64,000 nucleotides of DNA from Sanguinoderma infundibulare (Eukaryota > Basidiomycota > Agaricomycetes > Polyporales > Polyporaceae), in contig JAVLRN010000005.1 in NCBI GenBank assembly GCA_032821775.1, positions 1,302,001 to 1,366,000 on the forward strand, written 5' to 3'. Under the pieces are notes generated by a model, which was not told the DNA's origin, ran no database searches, and saw nothing but the letters and a program-made list of their open reading frames with translations. The position numbers and the translations under genes were made by a program. This document shows, piece after piece, positions 33,989 to 46,279 of the stretch (positions are counted from its first letter, which is position 1; the number at the start of each line of letters is the position of its first letter).

Positions 33989-34841
33989 TTAGTCGTCCCC
34001 AACCGGCACCTCCTCTTCTAAGTATTTCACAAGTGTGACGCGGATCTCTGTGGCTTCGTCGCCTCGTAGCACATCTGATATGAATGTCGCAGTAACCTGC
34101 ATCTGAACCTGAGGATCAGAAGCCTCATTAATATATACATGTACGCAAGGAGGTCATATTGTATGCACGCACCATTTCTAGCGCCCCTCGAAGTACCCCG
34201 CAGAGTACGTTGCTGAACCAGAGTCCTCCATCGAGAGCTTCTTCCGGCAGCTCAACAAACTCCGCCAGGGGATTCTCGTCAAACGCCAAAGTGAAGCTCG
34301 TTCCGGGCGCGTTCGCCTGCGGTGGCGGCATGCTTGTCCGGGTCGGAGATGAGGCCGGGGGTTGTGCACCATGCGTTACATTCGGCGTTATGTTCAAAAA
34401 CGACTTGAAGCCGACCTGCCAGTGCGAATTGACCGGGGGCGTAGATCGCAGTGGAAGGGTCGAGGGACAGGGACGTCAATAAACACGCAGTATCGACATG
34501 AATCAGTCGGCCAGACGGACCTTGGCCACCACCTCGCCAACCTCCCGGAAGTCCGCGCACCGCCCGAGGCTGCTGCGGGCGAGAAAGTCCTCGATGAGCC
34601 TGGTGCCGATGTTGTAGCCCATCTTCTCGAGCTGCTTGTTGACCTCTGCGTAGTCCTCATAGTCCTGGATGAGCTGCACGACGAGCGCGCCATAGGTGAG
34701 GGCGAAGAGCTCTGCATTCTATCCCCTGAGCACATGAGGATCTACAAGGACATCAGGGCTGGAGAGGCTTACAATCTTCTCTGTGCGGCCCTTCCAGAGG
34801 TCCTCGCCTATGGCCTTGTATTGCTTGCTCGTGGTAGCCAT
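33989..34841 (-). CDS. BET3: TRAPP complex subunit Bet3 (TRAPPC3)
   Basis: Core subunit of the TRAPP tethering complexes that act as a Ypt1/Rab1 exchange factor in ER-Golgi and Golgi traffic. The start [20 protein letters not shown] is followed by [20 protein letters not shown] and [20 protein letters not shown]. The SSLGRCADF segment holds the Cys that is acylated in Bet3. Later are [20 protein letters not shown] and [15 protein letters not shown]. The last exon gives [20 protein letters not shown] and ends EEVPVGDD. Unusually, a Pro/Ser/Thr-rich insert of about 25 residues ([17 protein letters not shown]) sits between NITPNVT and the next strand. Three introns. Confidence 0.92.
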
Positions 34842-36600
34842 TCAGAGGGAAACTCAGGGAGGGACTTTATGGAGGATTATCTGAGTGAATGGGACGAAGG
34901 CAACCTCGCCGCTCGGGCGACTCGGTGCGCCATCTTTACCCAGAAAGGCAAATACGGACTTGCATGACAGGCGTCTAGGCTACATTCTGCAGGCGCCCGC
35001 AGGGGCGATGAGGACATGGCGGGTGGGAGATTCCTCGAGCCCAACGTTGGGCTTCTTGGGAGCTTCGTTTCGCCTAAAATGTCTGCATCTTATTTCCCCA
35101 TATGGAGGGAATGTGGCTTCTGAGTGCAGCGTGGAAAAAGATGGGGACCAGATGGGTTCGTTGGGAGGCGAGGATTCCCACCTGTGTGGCCAGAATCTCT
35201 CACAACTGATCCACGCGGAAGCACGACGTCACGGTACAAATGCATGCGACACACGCCGGCGGCTGTCGCGGGGCGGGAAGTGTGAAGATAGAGCGGTGAG
35301 TGGAGCGGTCGACAATCGCGGCAAAACAGAAAAGTGAGCGAGGACGGTGAGAGCGGAGGCAGAAGAGAGGCGAGAGATCTTCGCGTGCGGTTTGGGTGCG
35401 GTGAGGGAGATTCAGGTGACGGGAGGGGAAGTTGAGAAACGAATCGAGGAAATCGGCGGAAGGGCATATGACCGGAGGATGAATATCGTGGCAGATCAGA
35501 CGCAAGAGGCGAGTATGGTGCTGGACGATCCGACGGATCGAGTAAGGTCGATAGCGCGGATATGGCGTGGAGCGTGCAGCCCCGATGGTTCTCGATGGCA
35601 CGGCGACGCATAGGACGGGGAGGCGTAGATGTCATGTTTGTCGGAATGGAATGTCGAGAAGCGGGTGCTGCGATTGAGCGCGACGACGAACATCGGACAC
35701 CGGAGAGCACGTCGCTTCCGGTCGGGGAGGGCATGATGTGATGGTGGTCGCGCATGGCATCAGCGACGATGGAGGCAAAAGTTAAAGCTGCGATAAATTT
35801 TCAGGCGGAAAAATTGCTGAAAGGAGACAGAAGGAGACGCAGCAGCGCCACGACACGCGTCATGGGAGACAAGTGCCCCTGGCAGCTGGCGGGATGGGAC
35901 TTGGCGGTCGGGCGTCGGCCCTGGGAATGCCTGGGGCCGGGGCCGGGGTGACGATAGCGGCGGATCGGGCGGGTGAGAGCGTGATTGATGGCGGGGCGCG
36001 GCCGAGGGGGGGCGGCGGAGGCGGAGGGACGGCGGAAGGGGAAAGGCGTGGTGGTTAATAAGGAAGGTGTTTGTGTGTGTTTGGTGGCTGCGGTCGGTGT
36101 GCAGGCGTGGATTGGGCGCTGGTGTGGACGAGTCTCGACTCGCGCGCTCGGACGGTGTACTTTGCAGTGTCTCTGTCTGCAGCCGCTCTCGGTCGCTTCA
36201 AGTTCCTCTGGCCATAATCTCTATTCTCTCCGTCCCCTGCTCGCTGCCTCCTGCCTCCGACGTGCATGCGCCCCTCGCTCCTTCTGTCCATTTCCAGCAG
36301 CAGCCTCGCCGTCCCACGGCACTCCGATTGTCTTGATTTCTCTCTTCGTCTCAATCCTTGCCCGTCGGTTTCACCGGTTTGTTCACGTACGTTCCACTCC
36401 ACCCGCCTCTCATCTTTCCGTCTTATGCACATCCCTATCCTCTCAGACCGAGGATCTTCATCCCTTCTCTTCGCTGCGATCTGCTTTCCGACTCGCACCC
36501 ACTTCTTTCTCCCCCACATTCATCCCGTCTCCGTGACCGCCGCTCCCTCACTTCGCACCGCTCCGTGATCGCCTGTGCAACCACACACCACCGACCACCA
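34842..36600. other. Long intergenic region or 5' leader, no supported gene
   Basis: 1.76 kb between divergent starts of BET3 and the putative regulator. About 35.9-36.06 kb is strongly G-rich and about 36.2-36.6 kb is C/T-rich, which suggests the regulator has a long transcribed leader. Antisense and sense ORFs of 130-220 codons occur but look like low-complexity artefacts. Confidence 0.45.
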
Positions 36601-39600
36601 TGTCCGCCATGCAAGAGATCCAGCCCGCTCCTTCGGTCACCGTCGACCCGCAACAGTATCATCAATTCCCCCAAGCTGACGGTCCCGTCTCGCAACCCTT
36701 CGTTTCCCTCGTCCCTGCACCCCATTCAGACCCGACCCTACCTCCAGACTCCGCAGCCCACATGCATGTCACCATGCCCTCATCGCTCTTCCAGCAGTCA
36801 ATCGACTCCGCTGCAGCGGTCCCGATGGCCATGCACTTACCCATCGGCTCCTTGCCTCCCGACCCCGACGCCGCCAACGCGATGGATATCGTTCCCTCCC
36901 AATCCGGTTCTTCAGCTGTAATTCCGGATCTACCCACCCAGTCTACCATGTACGGAATGGACCCCCGCCTTGTGAGCCTTGAAGGTGTTGATCCGTCCCA
37001 TCCGCTTCTGTCCTCTCCGAGCGCGACCTCGGCGTCTACGAGCGCTTCGCACGCCTCATCACCTTCATTAACCGGTGTGACCCCTTCATACTCCGCCGGT
37101 TCGTCCTCCCTCGCTTCCGCACTTGACCACATCGGCACCACTCGCAGTCGTTCAGGATCGGCAGCTTCCCCAGCCAACTTGACCGCCTCGGGCTCAGATA
37201 TGGGCTTCCCCTCTGCTCCAACCGCCCCTTCCACAACCGTCCATGAGTCTGGATTCCAGTTCCCACCGCCCGGCTTCGAGGACCCAATGCAGGCAAGTAA
37301 TGAACCGGTGCCAGATGTGCCTGGAGGTGCCCATCTCTTGGTCCTAGGAGACATGCTGAAGAAGTGCGTTTGATAACTGCTCTTCATTCGACCGTTCTTA
37401 ATTGACGCCGCGTGTCGTCCCCCTTCACCTCTTTGCAGCATCGCCCGGACTGCAAACTCCGGTAGTGAAGCGTGTTCTATGGGTCAGGGCACTAACGCGA
37501 CAGAGATCGTTTCCTTGCTCAAGAAAAACGTATTGCTCGTCGCGGAACTCGTTGCGGCCATGCAGCTATGCGATACAGCGCCTGGTGGTTCACCTGGTCG
37601 CTCCCTAGGCCCAGGCTCTTCATCATCGCTCAGCGCGACCTCCGTACCTGCTTCTGTAGCTGACCCCATGAACGTCCAGCAGCAAGCCCCAGCTCAGCAG
37701 CAGCAAACACCACCGACTTTAAATAACTTGCCTGCTGCTGGCTCCATAGACCCGAGCACCATGTCAGACGGTTCGGAATCCTCCCGCAAACGATGCGCTT
37801 CGTCGGTGGCTGGAGATCGGGTGGTGAAGGCGATGAAGCTTGAACCGCAGGATGAAGCGCCGCCCCTGCAATTATCGTCATCAGCTGGTATTCCTCCCAT
37901 GCTCCCTGCCGCTCACTTTTCGTACACGTACCCCCTCCACAGCGCGCCTCCTCCCTTGACTTCACTTGGCGACATGTCGTCAGTACCTCCACCTTTGTCA
38001 TCCGCCGGCACTCTATCCAGCTCCCGACCACCCAGCTCTGCCGGTCTTCCTCCCCCATTACCCCTCGGCCTTTCCCTCGAAGGGACCCCGCAACTTGTGT
38101 CATCAATGCATGGGGCCATCGCCGTAGAATCCATTCCGTCCCTGCCGCACTCACCTGACTTTATTCCGCCGCCATCTGCAACCTCAGGACCTATGCCCAG
38201 CCCGCCGTTCGTTTCGTCTGGGACTGTTTGGCCCGACAACCGTGTTGCCATCCCTCGTCAGCACCGTTATTCCCTTTCCGCTGGTGAAATTCTCACCGAT
38301 GGAGCTACAGTGACAAACACCGTGCCCTATAACCCCGCTGTGTACTCGCCTACACGAAGTACTCACCTGCAGCAGGCACCGTTGAATGGGGTGCCAGCAA
38401 CACTGGGTCGCGCTTCGCGGTCACAGTCGATATCGCACCTGCATGGAGCCCAGTTCGCGCACGTGCCGGACGGCGTGTCGCATCCCACGATGTTCGAGTC
38501 GTCGACGCAGTCGCGGCCATCGACGTCAGGACGGCACAGCCCCCACGCAGAGTTGCCAGAGTACGACTTTGATGATGGAGGGAGGGACTCGGATGACGAG
38601 GGCGAGCAGAATTCGCAGGGCAATCAGTACGCATCCATGGGACAGAGTTTGGGTGCGCCTCATGCTAAGAGTAAATCTAGTGCCGAGTGCCCCGTGAACG
38701 GAACAACGCGCAGCCATGCCGGCCAGCGCCGCATGAGCCGTACTTCGCCCTCAAACGAGGGTGGCAGCTCTTCTAGTCACGGAAACGAGGTGCCGCAGGA
38801 ATACCGGGCCGATGTTGAGCGCATTTTCTTTGAGTTCTTGAATTCAACCTGTTCCAATCGTACGTATGGGGCCACGGTGTCACCCTCGGCACCGCCGCCC
38901 CTCCATCCGTAGTCGTGCCGTGGCTGAAATGCGTGTATTCTGCTCCACAGTGGACGCGACGGATTCCAAGGGGGAGCCAATTCATCAGACGCTCATGGCC
39001 AAGAAGATGCAGCGCTTGGATGAGTCGCCCGACTTCCGACCCTTCAAGTTCCGGATTCAGGCCTTCACCAACGCCTTCTTGGAAGAGGTAACTTCCCGAT
39101 GTTGACGTCCGGCATCAACGCATTGAATTCGTTTACGTTATGCAGCTCGCTCGACAGGGTTATCCCGAGGAAAAGATTCCTATGAAAAAGGCGAGTGATA
39201 ACAGCAGACAAGGGCGCTGTGTCATCTGACATAAGGCGTCGCCGACGCGACATGTATAGATCCGGAACTTCTTGTGGAACCAGCCCTACATCTCGCGTTT
39301 CAACGAAGAGGGCAAGAAGTCGAAGTCAAAAGGCAACCACATTTGGCACGTAGACGCGAAAAAGATGGAGGGCGGCTGGACGTTCCGACCGTTTACACGG
39401 AAGCTTGCCGGCACACCGCCAGGGGTTGCATACGTCGGCCTGCGGTGGACGTGGACGCCGAGGATATGGGACCCACAAGCGTCGCGGACGAACATGCCGG
39501 TCAGCTACAACTCGCCTGCACTTCCGCCATGGCTGGCGTGGAAAGACGATTCCCTGACCGGAATCCCGCCTCCGGACGCCCAGAGCTGCGACGTTACAGT

Positions 39601-40564
39601 AGAAGCAAGGGTGCGTTCTTGTGTGCGTGTGATGGAACCAGCGTCGATTCTGACCCCCGGATGTAGTTCATGCAGGATGGGAAGGAGGAGGTGCTTACGC
39701 ACACCGTTCATATCACCATCGCTCCCATGGCCGCTGTCGACTCCACGTTCACTCCCTCACGGCGACCCTCGCTCGTTGGCGACATACACAATCCCCGTCG
39801 GATCTTGAGCGATTCGATCGTTAGTGGAGTATCGCAAACTCCGGCTCAAAGGTGCGTGTTCCGATGGGCTTCTCTTGTCCTCATTAGCTAATCGGCAACA
39901 TAGGCTGGCCATGCGCGCGCCACTCGTCGCGGCTGCGCCAACTCCCGTAGTAGCGCCCGAGTCCCAGGTCGTCCAAGTGTTGACCACTGCAGCTCAACGT
40001 GTCGCGCAAGAAGCGCAATCGCAAGTGGTGGCATCGCCGAACGAGGTCGGGCCGGAGCTACAAGCGCTGGCGAAGCAACAGCACGTCCTCACTGTCACCG
40101 CCCAAGCCATCAGCTCAAAGATGGCAGGAGAGGTGCCCGAAGGGGCTGTGGCCCAGTCCAACGCTCTCACAGCAGCAGCTCAGCAGGTCGTGCTCCAAGC
40201 CGCGCGTCAGGTTGTGGCAGATCGCACCGTCGCGGCCGTGTCATCAGGGCTCCCTCCAGCGGCTAACACGGTGCCCCAAGTTACGGTCAAGGAGGTCTCG
40301 GTCGCGACACAATCTGCAGTTGCGCAGGCGGTTGACATGGTCGGCCCTCTGTCGAGCGAGGTCGACGTCCTGATGACGGCGAAGTCGCTGCTTCAGCAAC
40401 AGACGCGCCCCACCCCTGCTCTGATGGACCCCGCACGACCACACTCCACGGGGAACTCACCGCCAGGGCCGTTCGACATGCCGACTGCGTCTGCAATGCC
40501 GGTGCCGATACCGGCGTCCATAGCATTACCACCGCCGGGCGCGGTATACTACCCAGTATCGTAA
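36601..40564 (+). CDS. Large putative regulatory protein with one conserved-looking globular domain
   Basis: About 1,190 residues in seven exons, starting MSAMQEIQPAPSVTVDPQQY. The first roughly 700 residues are Ser/Pro/Gln-rich and disordered, with a basic SRKRCASS patch and KAMKLEPQDEAPP, which resembles a SUMO site. A folded region (about residues 715-930) begins YRADVERIFFEFLNSTCSN and continues FRPFKFRIQAFTNAFLEELA, KIRNFLWNQPYISRFNEEGK, GNHIWHVDAKKMEGGWTFRP and GLRWTWTPRIWDPQ. The C-terminal 250 residues are Ala/Gln/Val-rich. Composition suggests a transcriptional regulator, but I cannot name the family. The intron at 39191-39259 uses a GC donor. Confidence 0.65.
39191..39259 (+). other. 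GC-AG intron in the putative regulator gene
   Basis: Donor AAG|GCGAGT and acceptor TATAG. Removal joins EEKIPMKK to IRNFLWNQPY in frame; the nearby GT (GTGATA) would shift the frame. Confidence 0.65.
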
Positions 40565-41388
40565 TACTCTCTGGCATTCGTGGGTCTGGGACTTTGGCGG
40601 GCCGTAAAGGTACATTATGCTGGTGATATTGGGTTTTTCGGACGCCGCGCGCCCACTCACGCACTGACGTGTTGCCTCATCCCTCTCCTAGACGGCCCAG
40701 GCTGGGGCTGTCGTCGTTTGTGTGTCGCTTTGCGCTCACCCCGCTGCATTTGTCTCAATAGTTTATTTAGAAGCTCGCTCTCGCTGCTGTGAACCGTGTA
40801 TGTTTACCTTCCTCCCGCATCCCTGGCAATCCTAGCATCGGTACTTTACCAACTCCGTTTCGAATTCCTTTGACGTCGCACCATGATACGTGGAGCTGTC
40901 GGCAATTGCTATGGATTAGGATGCGCAACCGTTTCGTCATGGCACAACTGTATATCAGACAACTCGTGTTCGTTCTTCCGCATAGATGCTTTTACAATTC
41001 CACAGCAAAGCAACCTGCTCCACTCGCGTGCCTCATGTTTGTCTCCATGTGATTGCAACCAACAGAAGAAGGAAAACCCGCACGGCTACATATGAGACAT
41101 TGCGCAGTTGGAACGCTATACCGTTATGCAGAACTACGTAAGTGGAACACGACAAACGTTTGATGCACCTACGGCGGACAGGTGTCGGAGCGTATTAGTC
41201 TCCGTCTCTGGCCATGATAGGAATCATGCGTCGGAGCACTCAGCACGACTGTCGTCGATCGACACGCATAAAATCATATGCGTGGAGACGTTCTGCCTAA
41301 CGGTTCTGCCTAACGTCCGTCGTGATATCGTGCGATCGTTGTCGTTCACGCCTGCGTCCTTGAACAAAGTTTTAAAATACGTAGGATC
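40565..41388. other. Convergent intergenic region, no gene seen
   Basis: 824 bp between two 3' ends, less GC-rich than the coding flanks. It should contain both 3' UTRs. No repeat or gene could be supported. Confidence 0.4.
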
Positions 41389-42684
41389 CTACTCGATGCA
41401 GACGATCTTTGGGTCCGAGTCGCCGCCATTATCGCGCAGTTCTTGGAGGCCCTCGCGGACGATCTCGAGCTGGAACTCCGTGATACGACTCTCCTTGACC
41501 CAAGAGGACATCCACGCGCCGCGGCCTTTCATTCGGGCGAGGCCTCGGAGGTCTGCGCTGTTGGTTACACCCATTTCCGTGAACACCGGGAGGAGCACGG
41601 GCTGGGGCGAGCAAAGGGTGTTGAGGAAAGCGAGGATCGCGCTCGGGTCCGGCTCGGGGGTTTTGGTCGTGTCGACTTGGATGTGCCTGGGCGTGCAAGG
41701 CTGCTCGTTGACGACGGTGTAGGTACCTGAGCTGGGCGATCTCGTTCGGGTGGTGCCTCGGCGGGTGGTGCGTGAGCACTTGGGCGAAGGGATGTCGTGA
41801 CCGTTGGCGATCGCCGCCGATCGTGCTTGTCGTGCGGTCAACTCCTTCGTGATCTGCTGTGAGGTCACTTTGTTAGTTTGGCTTGTCCCTGCCGGGCAGA
41901 TCGAGCTATCGTGAATCCGTGATTACTTACGTGTGCCAACTTGAAGATCGATTGAGGGGAACTACTGGCTATGGACGGCGCCGCCGCCCTATCGCGCACC
42001 CTCGCGTTCGCCGTGATCGAAAACAGATCATCTTGGACAACACCGTGATGGTGGGGAGGAGTCTGCTCCTGCACGGGGCCTTTGTCCTGTTTTGTAACGT
42101 AATGGTGGGTGAGCACTAGTGGTAAATGATGAAGTGGCATGCATCGGAGGCGAACCATGAATTGAGTCCAATGAGCTAAGCCATTCGGTCCTGAGCAGTG
42201 GTTCAGGCGAAGGTCCTTCTTTCGCCGTTTGTGCTCACGAACGATCGCGACAACTGGCCATGCGTCGTGATAGGATTCAATCAGCAGAGGGTGCACGCCC
42301 CGCACCTGGGTGTTGTAACCAAAGATCAGAATGTTTCGCATCTAATAAAATCATACAGACCGACCTGTTCGAGGAACCAAACCCAACGGGGTGATTCAGA
42401 TCCTGCCCGTACGCCGGCCATTTTACCCTTGTGAACATCGTATAGCCTAGCGACATTTTCCTGTGTATTCGGTGTAGACAGTGTTAAAAAGAATATTGTA
42501 CGGAGATGGTTGGCGTACGCACCACCATCCGACAGTATAAATTCATCTGCTCTTGCCTTTTTCCCAACCGCATGAGGGATGCGAGACCTCGCTCCGGGTC
42601 TGGACGAAATCGACTGAGGCGGCCGGAGGGCCGTGGAATTTTACCTTTGTGGCCTATTGAAGGTGTATGCGCCGTCCGAGGCAT
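41389..42684 (-). CDS. Protein of an unnamed family, paralogue of the gene at 26902-27934
   Basis: Five exons assemble. Exon 1 (42523-42684) starts MPRTAHTPSIGHKGK and ends LGKRQEQMNLYCRMV; its phase-0 donor matches the paralogue. Exon 2 reads ENVARLYDVHKGKMAG. Exon 3 holds ESYHDAWPVVAIVREHKRRK, matching the paralogue's AWP motif. A later junction joins IFKLAH to QITKELTARQ by an intron with a perfect ACTAAC branch site. The last exon has LLPVFTEMGVTNSADLRGLA, RMKGRGAWMSSWVKESRITE and FQLEIVREGLQEL, the shared C-terminal domain, ending KIVCIE. Function is unknown. Exon 1 could contain one more small intron. Confidence 0.6.
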
Positions 42685-43104
42685 TGATGGCGTAGGAGGT
42701 GGAGGGATAGTGGCACTGGGAAACGCTGGCTGGGGGGTCGGAGTCGGGTCGTGCGAGCGTCGCGGCCAGCATCCTTGTATGACAGGGTTTTATGTTCGGT
42801 GTCGACAGGGTTTAATGTACTACAGAAGAGAAGCTCGGGAGCTTTCGCGGCGATGGCCTATGGGATGAGGGCTTATTTTGAGGCAGTTCAGTTTGAGATA
42901 GGGAAACTTGAGGACGACTGGCCTCCGGGCCGCGGGTGGCCGCACGCAGACGCGACGCGCCTCCCAGCACGTGTCCGTGTCGTTCATGTGACCAGTCTTT
43001 TTGCCCATCTCAGGCGAGTGCTCCTCAGCGTCTCAGCCTCTGTTGCCTCGACTCAACGGCCCTGTTCTCCAACGAGCGACCCTTGCACTCTCGCTCGCAA
43101 CACC
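42685..43104. other. Divergent intergenic region upstream of BUD23
   Basis: 420 bp between divergent starts. No further gene is supported. The stretch just before the BUD23 ATG is C/T-rich. Confidence 0.4.
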
Positions 43105-44248
43105 ATGTCCAGACCAGAGCTGATAGCCCCGCCAGAAATCGTATGCAAAGCTTCTCTACTACTGTTTCAAGTCTGCATGGTATTTACATTTGATCTGTTG
43201 CAGTATTATGGTGACATCGAAGCCAAAAAGTACACCAACAAGTGCGTCAAACTCTTCAGTGCCCTGCGACGTGCGGCAATGACCGCAAGATAGCTCTCGC
43301 ATACAGCAGATCCAGGCGGACATGACCTACCGTGCACTCGAGCTTCTCAATCTCCCCCCGGACCAGCCAGCGTTCCTCCTTGACATCGGATGTGGGTCAG
43401 GATTGTCGGGAGAGATCTTGGATGAGGAGGGCCATGTGTGGGTAGGGGTAGACATTGCTCCCAGCATGCTCGGTGAGCCCCCAAATCCTCCCTCCCCCGT
43501 GCAATGTCTTAACTGTATGAAGAGGTCGCGCTCGAACGGGACGTGGAGGGCGATTTGTTCCTCCAAGACATCGGCCAGGGCTTCGGTTTCCGACCGGGAA
43601 GCTTTGATGGTGCCATCAGGTGAGCACACCAGCTCTTTGGCCCATCGGAGCGTCGTTCCCGACGCCCCGTCCCCCACAGCATATCCGTCCTGCAATGGCT
43701 GCTGAACGCCGAGACCTCACATCCAACGTCGTCACCACCCCACCGCCTCACCCGCTTTTTCACGACCCTCCACGCCGCCCTCAAGAACCCCTCACGGGCC
43801 GTCCTCCAGTTCTACCCCACGTCCGACGACCAGATCCAGTTGATCACGTCCATCGCACAAAAAGCCGGTTTCGGCGGTGGTCTCGTCGTCGACTACCCAA
43901 ATTCCAAAAAGGCAAGGAAAGTCTTCCTGTGCCTCTTCGTCGGAGGCGGCGGTGTGGCTCAGCAGGTGCCGAAGGGGTTGGAGGGAGAGGAAGAGGAAGA
44001 GGACGAGAGCAGGGTGCAGTTTGAGAAACGGCGAGAGCGGCTGAAGGCGAAGAGCGGTGGGAAGCGCAAGAACATCAAGGACAAGGATTGGATATTGAAG
44101 AAAAAAGAGGTGCGTCGGACTGGACTGTATGCACCGCTATTCTGCGCTCCGGTTCACCCGCATTGGCCAGCTATACCGTAAACGCGGGAAGGAAGGCGTA
44201 CCCAACGACTCGAAATACACTGGCCGCAAGCGGAAGGCCGTCTTCTAG
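43105..44248 (+). CDS. BUD23: 18S rRNA (guanine-N7) methyltransferase BUD23
   Basis: Methylates a guanine in 18S rRNA (G1575 in yeast) with Trm112 as partner during 40S biogenesis. The start [12 protein letters not shown] joins to [12 protein letters not shown] and [20 protein letters not shown]. The AdoMet motif is [15 protein letters not shown], then [10 protein letters not shown]. After splicing, [20 protein letters not shown] and [19 protein letters not shown] follow. The C-terminal WBS_methylT-type tail is Lys/Arg-rich, and a last exon gives [20 protein letters not shown], the conserved end. The stop is TAG 44246-44248. Five or six introns. Length is about 285 residues, as expected. Confidence 0.92.
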
Positions 44249-44343
44249 ATCGGCTGGCCATCTTCGGGCTCCATGCCCCCGTTCTGTGGCAGCACACCTA
44301 ACTTATTACCGCAAGGGAGATGTATTAGATGGTATCTGTACTT

Positions 44344-46031
44344 TTACTGCACTCGCGCAGGCGGCTGCCTCGCCATGAATAGCGTCCGCACGTCTCTGAC
44401 GGCTTCGCGCGCACTGCTCTGGATGAAGAGGCCCTGGAGAGCGGCCATGCTTATACGCCTCCCCTCCGCCATTTCCTCTGCCACAAGCCGCCCCATCTCG
44501 CTCGCCATCTCGCGCAATTGCGCCTCAGGTACGCGTTCCCATCCATCTTCCGGCCGTTCCTGTTTCACCTGGGTCACGATCCCAGAGTCGTTCTCGGCAC
44601 TGTCGTCCCTGCCATAGAAACGCTCGAACAGCCGGCGCGCCTGCCTCGGCGAAGCGTCGTCGATGAGCGTAGCAAGATCGACGCGGCCCGGGCGGATGAG
44701 AGCGGGATCGAGCCGCTCCGGGTGGTTGGTGGTCATGAAGATGATGCGCTCCTCTCCAGACGCGACGCCGTCGAGCGCGTTGAGGAAGCCGGAGAAGGTG
44801 ACGGAGGACTGGTAGCCGTCCTCGCTCGTCTGGACGCGCTTGTTAAAGGCGGCGTCGATATCCTCGATGAGGACAAAGGAGCGCTCGGGGGTGTTGGAGA
44901 GGAGGTGGATGAGCTTGTCATCGGCGAGTCCGCGCTCGGAGAGGTTGAGGACACAGATGTCGTAGCTAAGCGCGCCGGCGAGGGCTTGGATGTAGGACGA
45001 CTTGCCTGAGCCTGGTGGGCCGTGAAGCAGGTAGCCGCGGCGGTAGGGTATACCTGTATCGGATTGTTAACAAACCATCTGGTAATGTATGTTCGATTGA
45101 GACAGACCTCGGTCCGCATACCACTGGCGTCGTTCTAGGAATGATTTCACGTCTGCTTCAATCTTCTCTGACACACCTTCTTCGAGGACGACACTTCGGA
45201 GGGGACGTTTTCGTCTGGGCTGGCCAAATGGCTTCCATTCAATCCCCCATGGGATGTTGATGACCAGCTTGCCTTCTTGTCCGCGCATGGCCATGTCGCG
45301 CGCCTCAGCAAGCAACTGAGTGAACACAGCGCGATCTCTTGACAGAGTCGTAACAGTGATCGTCTCCCAAGGCATGCCCGTCATCAGGTTCGGCGACTTG
45401 GTTTCCCTGTCGCGCTTCACCTGCATCCACACGCTCTTGTAGCGCAGATAATGCGTTCCGGGAGCAGCGACAAGTTTGAACAACACGGATGCGCTGCCGT
45501 TCTTGCGCTGTTCCTGGAGCGTCTGCACGCCAAGCTGGTGACTTCGCATCCATGGGGTGGAGGAGCGGAAGAGACCGGACCAGGGAGCGGCACCGGCGTG
45601 CGTACGCGCGGACTGGACAGACATCCAGGTGAGGAAGTAGTCGTACGCGAGATCCTTGTTGTTCATCTCGAGCGAGACGAGCATCTGGCGACGGAGGGTA
45701 GTCGCTGCGAGCATGGTGCCTTGGCGGAGAACGGTCAAGACGACGCCAATGCCCTAGCAGGGAACACGCGATATTGCTTGAGGACAGACGATGATGACGG
45801 ATAGGGAAGCAGGGCGCACCATGATGCCGAACCCGGCCTGAAAGTAGGGACTATGCTTCACGGCATCTCTTCAGTCGTTTGACGGCAAGGTGGGGAGGAG
45901 GACACGCACTTGTCACTAAGCAGTCCGGAGAGGAAGCCACCATCATGGCCTGCAGGCACTGCATGTGTGGCTACGCTCGGGGGGACAGCAGCGACTTGCT
46001 CGACACTTGACCCTGACTTTGCTTGCTGCAT
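44344..46031 (-). CDS. BCS1-like mitochondrial AAA ATPase
   Basis: BCS1 translocates the folded Rieske protein across the inner membrane for complex III assembly; fungi also have several BCS1-like paralogues. Start [16 protein letters not shown]. After two introns, [11 protein letters not shown] joins [12 protein letters not shown], giving the single N-terminal membrane span. The BCS1 N domain includes [15 protein letters not shown] and [16 protein letters not shown]. The AAA core has Walker [11 protein letters not shown], Walker [12 protein letters not shown], and [20 protein letters not shown] with the arginine finger. The C terminus ends ARQPPARVQ. Family membership is firm, but whether this is the true BCS1 or a paralogue cannot be decided. 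Confidence 0.88.
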
Positions 46032-46279
46032 TGCGAGCCCGCCTTACCAGGAAAACGTTTGACGAGCTGAACCTCAGTTAGGGCGCCACGGTGGGCTAAG
46101 CGAGGTGAGGAGACGGAGCTGAGACAAATGACAAGCGTCCAACGTTGACGCGCTTGGCTCTCGACGCGTCAGGCAGGGGCACGGGGAGGCCATTGAGACG
46201 CGACTCGCGGGCGGTTAAAGACGCGCGTTTTTCGTCCGCTCCCCCTTCTATCTTCGACGCCACTCTCCCGCAAGCACCC

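Noticed and set aside
35090..35755. 221-codon minus-strand ORF in the long intergenic region
   Set aside because: Ser/Arg/Pro low-complexity composition, no splice-linked exons and no family resemblance; more likely a chance frame in a leader or promoter.
41108..41722. 204-codon plus-strand ORF
   Set aside because: Its 3' half is antisense to the conserved domain of the minus-strand paralogue, and its 5' half has no recognisable content.
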